Positions 43,479-52,659 of a DNA stretch of 64,000 nt are shown here, one piece after another (within the stretch, counting starts at the first letter, position 1; the number at the start of each line of letters is the position of its first letter). The stretch is from Flavobacteriales bacterium (GTDB lineage: Bacteria; Bacteroidota; Bacteroidia; UBA10329): positions 30,601 to 94,600 of the forward strand of contig WGMW01000002.1 of the NCBI GenBank assembly GCA_016124845.1, in the 5' to 3' direction. The notes beneath the pieces are model-generated. The model searched no databases, was not told the DNA's origin, and was given only the letters and a program-made list of their open reading frames with translations. The position numbers and the translations under genes were made by a program.

Positions 43479-44741
43479 TCAGGAAGCTCTGAGCAGATAT
43501 TCACAGAAGCGATTTTTCATCAACTTTTGTTCATCCGAACTCAAAACCTCATCGAAATACGCCCAAACAAATTTGAGTTTCCCATCAGCTTTGGACACCA
43601 CGACATTGAAACCCGGTGGACTTGGAGCAGGCGGGTAGTGGTGCAGCTTCAGAATCTTGGCTCCTAAGAGTTCCTTCAGTTGGATCTTATCCGTGCCGAG
43701 GTCTGAGAACCCGAAACTGGACATTTTACCATTGGACGCCAGATTGACCATGGCCTCGTAAACGGGCATTGGAATGATGCGCATGGCATGCATCAGATCG
43801 GTGTAACGTTCGGCAATGCGGTCTTTTATCTGCGCCTTCAGTTGGTGATTGATGGAACTGACAGCTTCCTCTGTGGTGTTCAGTTCATTTGAATTCAAAC
43901 GAAAGAACAGGAACGAAAGCTGATTGGAGACCAAGTGGCCAACAGAACCTTTTCTGCGTTGGTTGTTCGGTATGCTGAACCACAGGTAAGGTGGCTGCTC
44001 ATTTCTGTCGTGTAGCGTTTGGTTGACCACCCTTGAAACAGCGGCCATGTAAAACGCACTCTGTCCGATGCGCGAACCCGCTTTCCAAGCTCTTTCTTCA
44101 ACCTGCTTCGTTTCGTCTTCCGAGAATTCGATCATTCGGTATTTCGCGTGCGACCGTGGTTTCAGTTTTGGCATTACCAAAGTTCCGAGTTTGCCGCTGC
44201 TTCTACTCAGCATGTAAACCGTCATGTAATGGAAGTTGCTCAGTAATCGCATGAACGGGCGTTCTTCCTTCTCAGGAAAGAGTGGTAACTGGACCGTTTC
44301 ATCCGCCAACGCATGGATGAAATTGACCATTCCCTGATGGTCGAACAGCACGTGATGCATGGAAACCACCATGTGTTTGGTTCCAGTTTTCAGTTCGCAT
44401 AGATCGATATGGACGAGTCCGTTCTCATTGTCAACTTTTCGGTTCAATACGGTCTGTTCAAACTCATTTTCAGACAAACCGATCGATACCTGCACAGGTT
44501 CCTTCTTTCGCCTTTCCGTTACCCATTTGGCGGGCAGCGGCCATCGAAATACCACTTTCAGTTCGGTGACCTGCCTGAGTGTTTCATTCTGAGAAAGTTG
44601 CTCCGCGATGGAAGATAGATCTGCGTTTGCCTCAAGTTCCAACTGAATTCGGGAAATGTTTCCGACCAGGCCATTACGCAGCATCTTTCTATCGACAAGC
44701 AGATGGAAATAATCGGAACCGGAAAGTGTTGGGAATCCCAT
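43479..44741 (-). CDS. condensation-domain / wax-ester-synthase-like acyltransferase
   Basis: A 420-residue stand-alone protein of the chloramphenicol-acetyltransferase-like superfamily. The catalytic motif is MHHVLFDH, that is HHxxxD with His in place of the usual following Gly. Other superfamily features are an N-terminal LSGSDYFHLLVDR (the G-x-D-x-F segment of wax ester synthases) and the structural WFSIPNNQRRKGSVGHLVSN block. It starts two bases after the stop of an acyl carrier protein, so an ACP- or carrier-bound acyl donor is likely. Product unknown. Confidence 0.83.
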   Translation of the reverse strand: MGFPTLSGSDYFHLLVDRKMLRNGLVGNISRIQLELEANADLSSIAEQLSQNETLRQVTELKVVFRWPLPAKWVTERRKKEPVQVSIGLSENEFEQTVLNRKVDNENGLVHIDLCELKTGTKHMVVSMHHVLFDHQGMVNFIHALADETVQLPLFPEKEERPFMRLLSNFHYMTVYMLSRSSGKLGTLVMPKLKPRSHAKYRMIEFSEDETKQVEERAWKAGSRIGQSAFYMAAVSRVVNQTLHDRNEQPPYLWFSIPNNQRRKGSVGHLVSNQLSFLFFRLNSNELNTTEEAVSSINHQLKAQIKDRIAERYTDLMHAMRIIPMPVYEAMVNLASNGKMSSFGFSDLGTDKIQLKELLGAKILKLHHYPPAPSPPGFNVVVSKADGKLKFVWAYFDEVLSSDEQKLMKNRFCEYLLRAS

Positions 44742-44743
44742 TC

Positions 44744-44995
44744 TCAGTACTGATTCTGAATGGCGCAATCGGTCAATGATCCCAACGAACGTAGATTATC
44801 GCCCGTCAGTTGGTCGGCAGGAATGACAATGCCGAACTCCTCCTCGATGAACATCACCAACTCGACCACCGTCATGGAGTCGATGCCCAATTCCGCAAAT
44901 GCGGTGTCGGGTTCTAATTTGGCATCTTTGGCCAAGAACCTTTTGTGCAGGTAGGCCGAAAGTGCTGACTGTATTTTCGCTTTATCTACAGACAT
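44744..44995 (-). CDS. acyl carrier protein
   Basis: An 83-residue carrier protein started at 44995 (MSVDKAKIQ). The phosphopantetheine site is Ser in LGIDSMTVVELVMFIEEEFG, and the helix IPADQLTGDNL completes the four-helix fold. It is not in a fatty acid synthesis cluster, so it is a dedicated ACP, probably serving the acyltransferase encoded just downstream. The divergent CrtI-like gene starts 136 bases away. Confidence 0.92.
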   Translation of the reverse strand: MSVDKAKIQSALSAYLHKRFLAKDAKLEPDTAFAELGIDSMTVVELVMFIEEEFGIVIPADQLTGDNLRSLGSLTDCAIQNQY

Positions 44996-45131
44996 TTGGC
45001 AAGTGGCGAAGGTAGGTGATAAGCAAATTAGCACATTAGCGAATGAAGCAACGAAATAGGCAAGTTCAGAATGGAGTCGATTGCGGACGGGTATCCTTAT
45101 CTCTCTATCTCTTGTTACTTATCTCTTTCTG

Positions 45132-46598
45132 ATGTCTAAGCCCAAGCACATAGGCATCATCGGTGGCGGTATTGCCGGTCTGGCCGTGGCCATCCGCTTG
45201 GCGGTGAAAGGGCATGACGTTGAACTGTTTGAGGCCAACTCCTATCTGGGCGGCAAGATCGCGGAGCAACAATTGGGCGATTATCGCTTCGATATGGGGC
45301 CTTCGGTGCTCACCATGCCACGGTATATCGATGAGTTGTTTGAACTGGCTGGCGAGAACCCACGAGACCATTTCAATTACGAACGCCTCGACCCGGTTTT
45401 CCAGTACTTTTTTGAGGATGGAACCGTGTTGCACACGTATGCGGATACCGAAGAGCTTATTAGAGAATTCACTTCCAAAACGACTGTTAGGGCAGAAGAT
45501 CTGCGTACGTTTTTCCGAAGGTCGAAGGAAAAACTGGAGTTGACCGATGAGGTTTTTCTGCAACGTTCATTGCATCAATGGAAGAACTATTTGGATTGGC
45601 CAACGCTGCGAGGAATCCTGAACTTCCAGAAAGTGGAAGCATTTACCACCATGGCCAAGGCCAACGCCAAGTTGCTGAAGGATGAGAAGGTGGCCGCCAT
45701 TTTCAATCAGTATGCGAGCTACAATGGCAGCGATCCGTTCACAGCACCGGCCACGCTCAATCTCATTTCGCACTATGAGATAACGTTGGGGGCGTATTAT
45801 CCGAAAGGTGGGATGCGCTCCATCATTAATGCATTGATCGGCTTGGCCGAAAGGGTGGGAGTGAAGGTGCATGTGAATACCAAAGTTGAACGTTTGACGG
45901 TTGATAATGGACGATGCTCCGGCCTGTTGGCGAATGGAGAGGAAAAGCGATTTGACAGCGTAGTGGCCAATTCAGACATCTTCAAAACGTACCACAACCT
46001 GATGCCCGAGCAGAAACGTCCCGAACGCATTCTGAACCAGCCGAAGTCGAGCTCGGTCATTGTGTTCTATTGGGGCATGAGGAAAAAGTTCCCACAATTG
46101 AAACTGCACAACATGTTCATGGGGGCGGATCAGCGGGCCGAGTATGCCCAGATATTCGGAGAAAAGACCGTGGCTGCCGAGCCAACCGTGTATCTCTACA
46201 TCAGTTGCAAACAGAATTTGAGCGATGCGCCAGAAAATGGTGAAAACTGGTTTGCGATGGTGACCGTACCGCACAATTCTGGTCAGGATTGGGATAAACT
46301 GGTGAGCCAAACGCGTTCCCGCGTGTTGGAACGTCTCAGCAGGCAGCTGAATGAAGATCTTGAACCGTTGATAGAAGAAGAAGCTGTTCTCGACCCTCGA
46401 ATTATTGAAGAGCGAACGGGAAGTGCTTTCGGTTCGGTTTATGGCAATAGCAGTAATGGCAAATTTGCCGCCTTCTTGCGGCATCCGAACTTCTCAAGCA
46501 AGATCGATAACCTTTATTTCTGTGGCGGAAGCGTGCATCCCGGCAGCAGCATTCCGCTTTGTCTGCTTTCGGCCAAGATCACGGCTGGGATGATTTGA
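45132..46598 (+). CDS. CrtI/CrtD-like FAD-dependent carotenoid desaturase family protein
   Basis: A 488-residue protein from the ATG at 45132 that opens with the dinucleotide-binding motif IGIIGGGIAGLAVAIRLAVK and ends with the family signature LYFCGGSVHPGSSIPLCLLS. YRFDMGPSVLTMPRYIDELF is the substrate-side block of phytoene desaturase relatives. Such enzymes desaturate, isomerise or hydrate polyene chains. No crtB or crtE is near, so it may act on another isoprenoid or polyene lipid. It diverges from the ACP/acyltransferase pair and converges on a hydroxylase gene. Confidence 0.9.
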   Translation: MSKPKHIGIIGGGIAGLAVAIRLAVKGHDVELFEANSYLGGKIAEQQLGDYRFDMGPSVLTMPRYIDELFELAGENPRDHFNYERLDPVFQYFFEDGTVLHTYADTEELIREFTSKTTVRAEDLRTFFRRSKEKLELTDEVFLQRSLHQWKNYLDWPTLRGILNFQKVEAFTTMAKANAKLLKDEKVAAIFNQYASYNGSDPFTAPATLNLISHYEITLGAYYPKGGMRSIINALIGLAERVGVKVHVNTKVERLTVDNGRCSGLLANGEEKRFDSVVANSDIFKTYHNLMPEQKRPERILNQPKSSSVIVFYWGMRKKFPQLKLHNMFMGADQRAEYAQIFGEKTVAAEPTVYLYISCKQNLSDAPENGENWFAMVTVPHNSGQDWDKLVSQTRSRVLERLSRQLNEDLEPLIEEEAVLDPRIIEERTGSAFGSVYGNSSNGKFAAFLRHPNFSSKIDNLYFCGGSVHPGSSIPLCLLSAKITAGMI

Positions 46599-46614
46599 AT
46601 TTTGAATCCAACGA

Positions 46615-47775
46615 TTACTTGGAGAGTATCAGATACTCCTTTGTTCTGGGTGGGATGTAATAGATGGAACCGAAGATCACTTTCATTCGCACCATCCAGT
46701 TTTTATTGTGCTTTAGTTCGTACAGCATCTGCGCCATGCCGCTGAAGATGATGCGGAACGGATTGAGAATGATCTTCGGTTGGTTGGTCAGTCCAACGGG
46801 AGGTTCCTGCTCGTAAGGTCTACGATACGTTCCGAAAACACGGTTCCAGATTAGGAACGGGCCTCCTCCGAGATTGATAGTCTGATCGTTCGGCTTGGCC
46901 GAATGGTGAACGAGGTGATAGACACCGTTATCGCCTATTACCCGACTGATGTTTCTGATGATCGGGTTGGTCAAGGCAAACTTGTAATGGACCAAGGAAT
47001 GGTTGAATATTTCGAAGCAATAGGAGAATGTCTTCCAAAGGATCATTTCCATGACCAATGGCCGTGGAAAGATGAGTGCCGAAACGGTGATGGATATAAG
47101 CACCGAAGGAATGGTCAGGAAAACCTCGAAAACGAATGCGGGAGGTGCTCCCATTGGGTGTAAAAAGTCCGGACAGTGATGCGGTCGGTGAAAGACCAAC
47201 CAGAACAAACGGAATTTATGCGACAGGAGATGGATCACATAGTTCGGCAGCCCTCCAAGGATGATCGAAAGGCTGAGAGCAAGCCAGTAGGAGTTGACCT
47301 GGATAAGCGTTGGAACGTTGGTTCGGGCAAAGTCTTCCAGCCACGCCACACAGTCTGAGATCAGCCCCATTGGAGTGGAAAATTGAACGCCAAGCAATTG
47401 TAGGAATAACGTAATTAGAAGAAGTACGAGCAGCGAGAAACCGATACCTACGCTGAAAGAACTGAAGTAGGTAAGCAGATACTTCGCAAACGGATCTCTT
47501 CCTAAACGTTTTTTAGATAGCAGGTAAGATGAAACGATGACTGAAAAACGCAAGGCCACACCGAAACAGGCCACAGCCAGCCAGAAGTAAGGGAAAAGTC
47601 CCCTGAGGCCAGAAGCGGTAATGCTCTCTTTGCCATCCGCATCTTTGAAAAGGTCAAAGAGGTCATAGCCGAAATCCATGGAACCAAGAAGCATTTCTGA
47701 CACCACATAGATTCCGCCACCGCCAAAGATGAGAATTGCAACCAGGGCCAAGTGCCAGTTATGCACCTCTTCCAT
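46615..47775 (-). CDS. sterol desaturase / fatty acid hydroxylase family protein
   Basis: A 386-residue membrane di-iron enzyme from the ATG at 47775. His clusters are HLLSH, HRPHH and HLVHH, with further His residues in FNHSLVHYKF. Six or more hydrophobic segments surround them. The family includes carotenoid oxygenases and fatty acid hydroxylases; the convergent CrtI-like gene 16 bases away favours a polyene or isoprenoid substrate, but this is inference. A TTG eight codons upstream is a possible alternative start. Confidence 0.88.
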   Translation of the reverse strand: MEEVHNWHLALVAILIFGGGGIYVVSEMLLGSMDFGYDLFDLFKDADGKESITASGLRGLFPYFWLAVACFGVALRFSVIVSSYLLSKKRLGRDPFAKYLLTYFSSFSVGIGFSLLVLLLITLFLQLLGVQFSTPMGLISDCVAWLEDFARTNVPTLIQVNSYWLALSLSIILGGLPNYVIHLLSHKFRLFWLVFHRPHHCPDFLHPMGAPPAFVFEVFLTIPSVLISITVSALIFPRPLVMEMILWKTFSYCFEIFNHSLVHYKFALTNPIIRNISRVIGDNGVYHLVHHSAKPNDQTINLGGGPFLIWNRVFGTYRRPYEQEPPVGLTNQPKIILNPFRIIFSGMAQMLYELKHNKNWMVRMKVIFGSIYYIPPRTKEYLILSK

Positions 47776-47863
47776 TTCTCGATTCCAAATGCGTTTCAAG
47801 AGTACCTGTTCAATGGTTCGGACAACTATACCTTCAGCACGAAATTAAGAATGATGGTGAGCA

Positions 47864-48424
47864 TTACGGATTCTTATAAGTCCACAGAACCTCTAAGGCT
47901 TGGTTCAAATGTCGTTCCTCATGCGTGACAATGATCTCGAATGCCTGTTCCAAGGTGTATACGATCTTTTCGTTGGCTGGCGAATGGATGACCTGACCGT
48001 TTTCAAGCAGGTCTTGACATGAGCGCAAAAATTCCTCAAAATGTTCCTGATGAGCAGAGAAACGGGCTATGACGTCCTGTTCAATACTTGAAGAACCCGG
48101 TTGCCAGATGGGAAAGGTCTTCATCTTTCGCTTGCGTTCGGGTTCCACCGAACCCAAGATCATCTTACCAAAGAAATTGCGGATGAATCCGAATCTGGAT
48201 AGGAATCCGAGCTTCAGATTTCCCTTGCGAATCTTTTCAATGATGGGGTAGTACGATTCGTTCACCTGAATGAGGTGTTGGAGGTTTTCGGCAATGCTCC
48301 ACGTTTCGTCATTGGGTTTGCGGTTCAGTTCTTCTTCAGAGAGGTTGCCGAATTCATCCACCACTTTATTGGTAACGGCATTCATGCGTGTGATCCAGTT
48401 TTTGATGGTTTTTTCAAGGCTCAT
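47864..48424 (-). CDS. DinB superfamily protein
   Basis: A 186-residue four-helix-bundle protein. The three metal-binding His of the superfamily are recognisable: in IAENLQHLIQVNESYY, and in the C-terminal IVTHEERHLNQALEVL (two His). Some relatives are bacillithiol-type S-transferases; the substrate here is unknown. The start overlaps the stop of the upstream acyltransferase by four bases (ATGA), so the two are co-translated. Confidence 0.87.
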   Translation of the reverse strand: MSLEKTIKNWITRMNAVTNKVVDEFGNLSEEELNRKPNDETWSIAENLQHLIQVNESYYPIIEKIRKGNLKLGFLSRFGFIRNFFGKMILGSVEPERKRKMKTFPIWQPGSSSIEQDVIARFSAHQEHFEEFLRSCQDLLENGQVIHSPANEKIVYTLEQAFEIIVTHEERHLNQALEVLWTYKNP

Positions 48425-49065
48425 GGCAGTGAGAGTATGGTTTCCAAGTTTTGGATGTCGCTGTCGCCAAATCCATCTCCAATATAAATAGGTCTGTGGT
48501 ATTCTATTCGTATTCTGGAAAACGGAAGCGGCATTTTTTTGCGATCCCAAGTTCCCAATACCCATTTTGGGCTGGCGTCCATGGTGATGGGAATGATGGG
48601 CACATCTGTCTGTTGGGCCATGATAAGCACCCCGGGTTTCAGTTGCTTGGGCGGCCCGGCCGGTCCATCGGGGTTGATCATGGTGCTGTAGCCATTGCGC
48701 AGTTGGTGCAGCACACGCTCCAACGCCTCCTTGCCCTTGTTGCCGCTACTGCTGTAGGCAAGTTCCTTCACGCCCATCCACTTGGCCATCATGTGCACGG
48801 GTTTCATGAACAACATGGGGTGTTGCAACCATATCTGAGGGTTCCGTATCCGCAGATTCACCGCAAAATGAATGGGCAGGTTCTCGTGCCAGAAGGCGTA
48901 GATGTGATTCGGACTTGACGCGAGATTCTCCCTGCCCACGTATTCCACGCGCTGCGTCAAACGGCTCAGAACGGTCATCAATAGCGACAATCCGCCCACC
49001 ACAAGGCCATACAGCCAATTGAGCTGTTTGATGGGAAATGGGGCGTTTTGGACGGTGTACCTCAT
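48421..49065 (-). CDS. DUF374 / lysophospholipid acyltransferase family protein
   Basis: A 214-residue protein with one N-terminal hydrophobic segment (LYGLVVGGLSLLMTVLS). The DUF374 motifs are present: YAFWHENLP carries the HxxxxD-like catalytic region, and MINPDGPAGPPKQLKPGVLI is the conserved substrate loop. Relatives such as KDO-lipid acyltransferase-type enzymes acylate lipid A or lysophospholipids. It is the first gene of the pair with the DinB gene. Confidence 0.85.
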   Translation of the reverse strand: MRYTVQNAPFPIKQLNWLYGLVVGGLSLLMTVLSRLTQRVEYVGRENLASSPNHIYAFWHENLPIHFAVNLRIRNPQIWLQHPMLFMKPVHMMAKWMGVKELAYSSSGNKGKEALERVLHQLRNGYSTMINPDGPAGPPKQLKPGVLIMAQQTDVPIIPITMDASPKWVLGTWDRKKMPLPFSRIRIEYHRPIYIGDGFGDSDIQNLETILSLP

Positions 49066-49141
49066 TGCCGGAATGAATTAATCAAAATATTGCTTGAATT
49101 TAGCTGATGAATGACAAAAGCGTGTTTCTATCTTCGCCAAC

Positions 49142-49783
49142 ATGACAAAAAAGGAACGCTTCGAAAAGGTCATCGCGTACTTTCAAGAGCACATGCCAAC
49201 GGCCGAAACCGAATTGCATTACACCAATCCTTACGAACTATTGGTGGCGGTAATTCTCTCTGCTCAATGCACCGACAAGCGGGTGAATATGGTCACACCT
49301 CCATTCTTCGAGCGGTTCCCAGAGGCGGAAACCTTGGCCGCTGCTTCTTCGGATGAGGTCTTTCAGTATATCCGCAGCATCAGCTACCCGAACAACAAGG
49401 CCAAACATCTGGTAGGCATGGCCAAGATGCTGGTGGAGGATTTTAAGAACGTGGTGCCATCAGATGTGAAGGAACTTCAGAAAATGCCAGGCGTGGGACG
49501 AAAAACTGCCAACGTTATTGCTTCAGTGGTTTACGATAAACCCGCAATGGCGGTGGATACGCACGTTTTCCGCGTTTCAGAACGGTTGGGGTTGACCACC
49601 AACGCCAAAACGCCATTGGCCACCGAAAAGCAATTGGTGAAGTACATTCCGAAGGAATTGATTGCCACCGCCCACCATTGGCTCATTCTGCATGGCCGCT
49701 ATGTTTGCTTGGCGCGGAGCCCCAAATGTGAGAAGTGCGGATTGAAGGACTTCTGCAAGTATTATCAGAAGAATTTCGGTTGA
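49142..49783 (+). CDS. nth: endonuclease III
   Basis: A 213-residue DNA glycosylase/AP lyase that removes oxidised pyrimidines in base excision repair. The helix-hairpin-helix LQKMPGVGRKTANVIA carries the catalytic Lys121; Asp139 lies in AVDTHVFRVSERLG; the 4Fe-4S cluster ligands are Cys189, Cys196, Cys199 and Cys205 (CX6CX2CX5C). It stands alone between two divergent or convergent units. Confidence 0.97.
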   Translation: MTKKERFEKVIAYFQEHMPTAETELHYTNPYELLVAVILSAQCTDKRVNMVTPPFFERFPEAETLAAASSDEVFQYIRSISYPNNKAKHLVGMAKMLVEDFKNVVPSDVKELQKMPGVGRKTANVIASVVYDKPAMAVDTHVFRVSERLGLTTNAKTPLATEKQLVKYIPKELIATAHHWLILHGRYVCLARSPKCEKCGLKDFCKYYQKNFG

Positions 49784-49787
49784 GGGG

Positions 49788-50759
49788 TTAATCGTGCGCC
49801 ACGATCAGCTTTTCCGAATGCCTTATGCCATCTTTGTCCAAAACAGAAACGAAGTAGATGCCACTTGGCCAATCGGTTGCGTCAATTTTCGTTAGGTCGG
49901 AAGTGTTGTTCATATTCATTTGGAGGATTATCCTTCCTGCCATGTCGGTTATCAGAACCTGTGAGTAAGTTGAACCCATTTGGTTAATGATCACCTGCTT
50001 GTTGGCTGGATTCGGATAAACCAGATTTTTGAACGTATCAACTCCATATTCAGGTACAGAAAGAACCGTTCCTCTGAGAACCATGAATCTCATTATGGAT
50101 CCAATTTTTGAATTGTTTCGCCACTCAGAAATTTCAACAGCCGCTAACATGTCACAGACCTCTACTGGTTCGTATGTAAAAATGCCTTCGTCTGTAATAT
50201 TAAAGGTGCTCGGAATACTGTAGCCTGGTGTGTTCTGGTAAGCAATGATCTCATAGCTCAAACTGTCTCCGTCTGAGTCGATTCCTGTGACCGCTTGTGT
50301 TAATAGACCGTTCTGATAATCTGTGTCCCATTCGTTAGTTGAGATAGTGGGGGAGCTGTTGAGTCCAACGAACCCATTCAGTTTGAAATTTTCTTCCAAG
50401 TATAATGGGCTGCTGCTTGAGTTTGGAATATTGCAAATTCCACCGAGCAGGTCGCCTCCGTAAAGAAATACTCTATTGGCTACAATTGATGGACCTGAAT
50501 AAGTATGAGAAAACTGAGTAGAGGCATGACAAACACCTTCTTCAACCGAATCTACTTGGGCGGTTTGAGAGATGGTCGTTCCGTCACCGAGATCAACAAC
50601 CAGATTGATGGAGTCGGACGGTTCGCATAACCAAACGGAAATGTCTGTTTGGACCGTTAGTCCGCTGACGATTTCATATCGGATCGTTCCTCCACAAATG
50701 CTTTGAGCGATGACACCATTGTAGAGAAGGGAAAAGAAAATGATGAGCGATCTATTCAT
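49788..50759 (-). CDS. secreted protein with T9SS type A sorting domain (PorP/SprF operon)
   Basis: A 323-residue protein with a signal peptide (MNRSLIIFFSLLYNGVIA-Q). The passenger begins CGGTIRYEIVSGLTVQTDIS and contains PKD/cadherin-like segments (DSDGDSLSYEIIAYQ). The C-terminal sorting domain shows VYPNPANKQVIINQMG, SGIYFVSVLDKDG and the terminal KLIVAHD. It overlaps the stop of the gene before it by a few bases and is the last gene of a three-gene unit with a PorP/SprF-family protein, which makes it a likely dedicated cargo. Confidence 0.88.
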   Translation of the reverse strand: MNRSLIIFFSLLYNGVIAQSICGGTIRYEIVSGLTVQTDISVWLCEPSDSINLVVDLGDGTTISQTAQVDSVEEGVCHASTQFSHTYSGPSIVANRVFLYGGDLLGGICNIPNSSSSPLYLEENFKLNGFVGLNSSPTISTNEWDTDYQNGLLTQAVTGIDSDGDSLSYEIIAYQNTPGYSIPSTFNITDEGIFTYEPVEVCDMLAAVEISEWRNNSKIGSIMRFMVLRGTVLSVPEYGVDTFKNLVYPNPANKQVIINQMGSTYSQVLITDMAGRIILQMNMNNTSDLTKIDATDWPSGIYFVSVLDKDGIRHSEKLIVAHD

Positions 50760-51552
50760 GTTGTACAATTAGTTTTCCCGAAAGTTGGTGTCCTGCTTGG
50801 TCCATTACGGAAACGAAGTAGATGCCATTTGGCCAATTTTTCGTTTCGATTGAAAGGTTGTCTTTCCCAATTGAAAGAGCTCTTTCAAGCACTTGCTTTC
50901 CGCTACTGTCCCAAATTGAGACCCGACCAATGGTGGGTTTGTTGCCATTTTGTATTGTAAACCGATTCGCTGTGGGATTTGGGAAGAGCGTGAAACTCAA
51001 GGCATTTGATTCATTGATTCCATTGTAGCAAGAGTCGGGTAAAAGCACGGGGAACTCGATGCAGTATGATAAGCCTGTGCAACCTGTGGAATCGGTCACC
51101 TCCAGTTTGTAACAGCATGGGCAGCATGGTACGATAGAGTCAACTATAAAACTGTTGGTTTCGTTAGGTATCGGCTCTTCCGTTGGTAGCCAAAACCATT
51201 GAAATGATTCAAATTGGTCAGCATTGGTTGCGGCAATCGTATCTCCATTTTGAATCAGCAAAGGTTCTGGTGAATGAACCGTCACCGAAATAACTGAATC
51301 CACGAAAGTGCTATCTACGTTTCCCTGAGAATCCAATAGCGTTACCCAATAGTCGCCACTTTCCGTAACGGTAATACACTGGGTTGTGCTTCCATTGTTC
51401 CATAGGTAAGACGAGTAAGCAGGCTCCACGCAGAGCGTGACGGATTCGCCATTGCAAAACTCCAAAGGACCGTCCGAAGTGATGGCTGGTTGGGCATGAA
51501 TTGTTCCAGCCACCAGTAACCATATCACGGAGAGGAGAATCCTTTTTATCAT
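50752..51552 (-). CDS. secreted protein with T9SS type A sorting domain (PorP/SprF operon)
   Basis: A 266-residue protein with a signal peptide (MIKRILLSVIWLLVAGTIHA-Q), one or two immunoglobulin-like modules of the kind used in gliding-type adhesins (VTLCVEPAYSSYLWNNGST; TVTESGDYWVTL), a Cys-rich stretch (VPCCPCCYKLEVTDSTGCTG), and a sorting domain (LFPNPTANRFTIQNG ... GKLIVQHE). Its sorting domain is closely alike to that of the next gene (SGIYFVSVxDxxG, KLIV). Its start overlaps the PorP/SprF-like gene by four bases (ATGA). Confidence 0.88.
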   Translation of the reverse strand: MIKRILLSVIWLLVAGTIHAQPAITSDGPLEFCNGESVTLCVEPAYSSYLWNNGSTTQCITVTESGDYWVTLLDSQGNVDSTFVDSVISVTVHSPEPLLIQNGDTIAATNADQFESFQWFWLPTEEPIPNETNSFIVDSIVPCCPCCYKLEVTDSTGCTGLSYCIEFPVLLPDSCYNGINESNALSFTLFPNPTANRFTIQNGNKPTIGRVSIWDSSGKQVLERALSIGKDNLSIETKNWPNGIYFVSVMDQAGHQLSGKLIVQHE

Positions 51553-52460
51553 ATTTGGTCAATAGGTTTTCTCGATTGGAACAGATGAATTCTCAGATAG
51601 GCTTCGTGGCTTCCTGTGGAGTAGTTTTTCAGTTTGTTTGTCAGGATGTCGTACGTGTAAGCAAGGGTAAACCATTTCAGGTTAAATTCGATGCCGACCA
51701 TTGCAGCGTTATCGAAACGATATCCGCCACCTACACTAACTCCATCGAAGAACTTGTTGAGATTGCGGGTGCCGAACCATAGAAATTGATCGAACTGGTA
51801 CGAAGACGCATCCGTTTTGAATAGCGCAATGGGTTTCAGTCTCCAGATTTTCCCAATCTTGGCTTCGTAGGAGGCATAGCCGTAGTAGTGTCTTGCGTAT
51901 GTAAACGTAGAGGTCGCGTTTTCGTCCTTGAATTTGATCTGAGGGCTTGTCACATGCCTTGCGCTGAAACCGATGGCAATACCTCTGTATCTGTAAGCCA
52001 GTCCGAGACCAAGGTCGAAGTTCATGCCGCTTCGGGAGGAGGTGATGAGATTCGGGTCGTTTGCTTGAATCGGATCGAGTTGACTGCCATCCAACTGATT
52101 GAACAGTATGCCGAGTTGTATGGCGGGAATCAACTGGTGTTCGCCAATATGCAAATTGTAGGCGTAGTTTATCAGCGCGCTCTGATTTACTTGCGCACCC
52201 AATTTGTCGTAGAGGTAAGAAACACCAAAGGCACTATGTATTTTTTCCACCAAAAAGGATGCATTTGCAAGACCGACAATAGGTCGTCCTTCAAAACCGA
52301 CCCATTGTTGTCTGTGCCAACCTGAGATGTTCAAGTTGTAATCGTTCACCATAAAGGCTGGATTTACAAATGAGTTGTAATCGTTATTAATGGTGAATTG
52401 CGGGTCCTGTTGAGAGTAACATAACACGGGGAAGAATAACAATAGAATCAATCTTTTCAT
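51549..52460 (-). CDS. type IX secretion PorP/SprF-family membrane protein
   Basis: A 303-residue outer-membrane protein from the ATG at 52460, with signal peptide MKRLILLLFFPVLCYSQQ. The opening DPQFTINNDYNSFVNPAFMV followed by the Trp-rich RQQWVGFEG is the hallmark of PorP/SprF proteins. In Flavobacterium, SprF-like proteins help specific cargo out through T9SS or anchor it. The two downstream genes with overlapping starts encode T9SS cargo, so this copy probably serves them. Confidence 0.93.
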   Translation of the reverse strand: MKRLILLLFFPVLCYSQQDPQFTINNDYNSFVNPAFMVNDYNLNISGWHRQQWVGFEGRPIVGLANASFLVEKIHSAFGVSYLYDKLGAQVNQSALINYAYNLHIGEHQLIPAIQLGILFNQLDGSQLDPIQANDPNLITSSRSGMNFDLGLGLAYRYRGIAIGFSARHVTSPQIKFKDENATSTFTYARHYYGYASYEAKIGKIWRLKPIALFKTDASSYQFDQFLWFGTRNLNKFFDGVSVGGGYRFDNAAMVGIEFNLKWFTLAYTYDILTNKLKNYSTGSHEAYLRIHLFQSRKPIDQI

Positions 52461-52659
52461 CCTGCACAATTTGGATTGTAAATTACTATTTATTGTTAGA
52501 GAAGTGGGGTTTCAGGTGATCTGCAACGTAAATAGATTACGTTCAGCCGTCTTAGACTTGCAATCAAAGTGGAAAACTTGGTAGCGAAACACTCGGAAAC
52601 CGAACTTAAACATCGTTACTTTGTTTGCCTTCGAGATAAAAACCTAAAAGGAAAACGCA

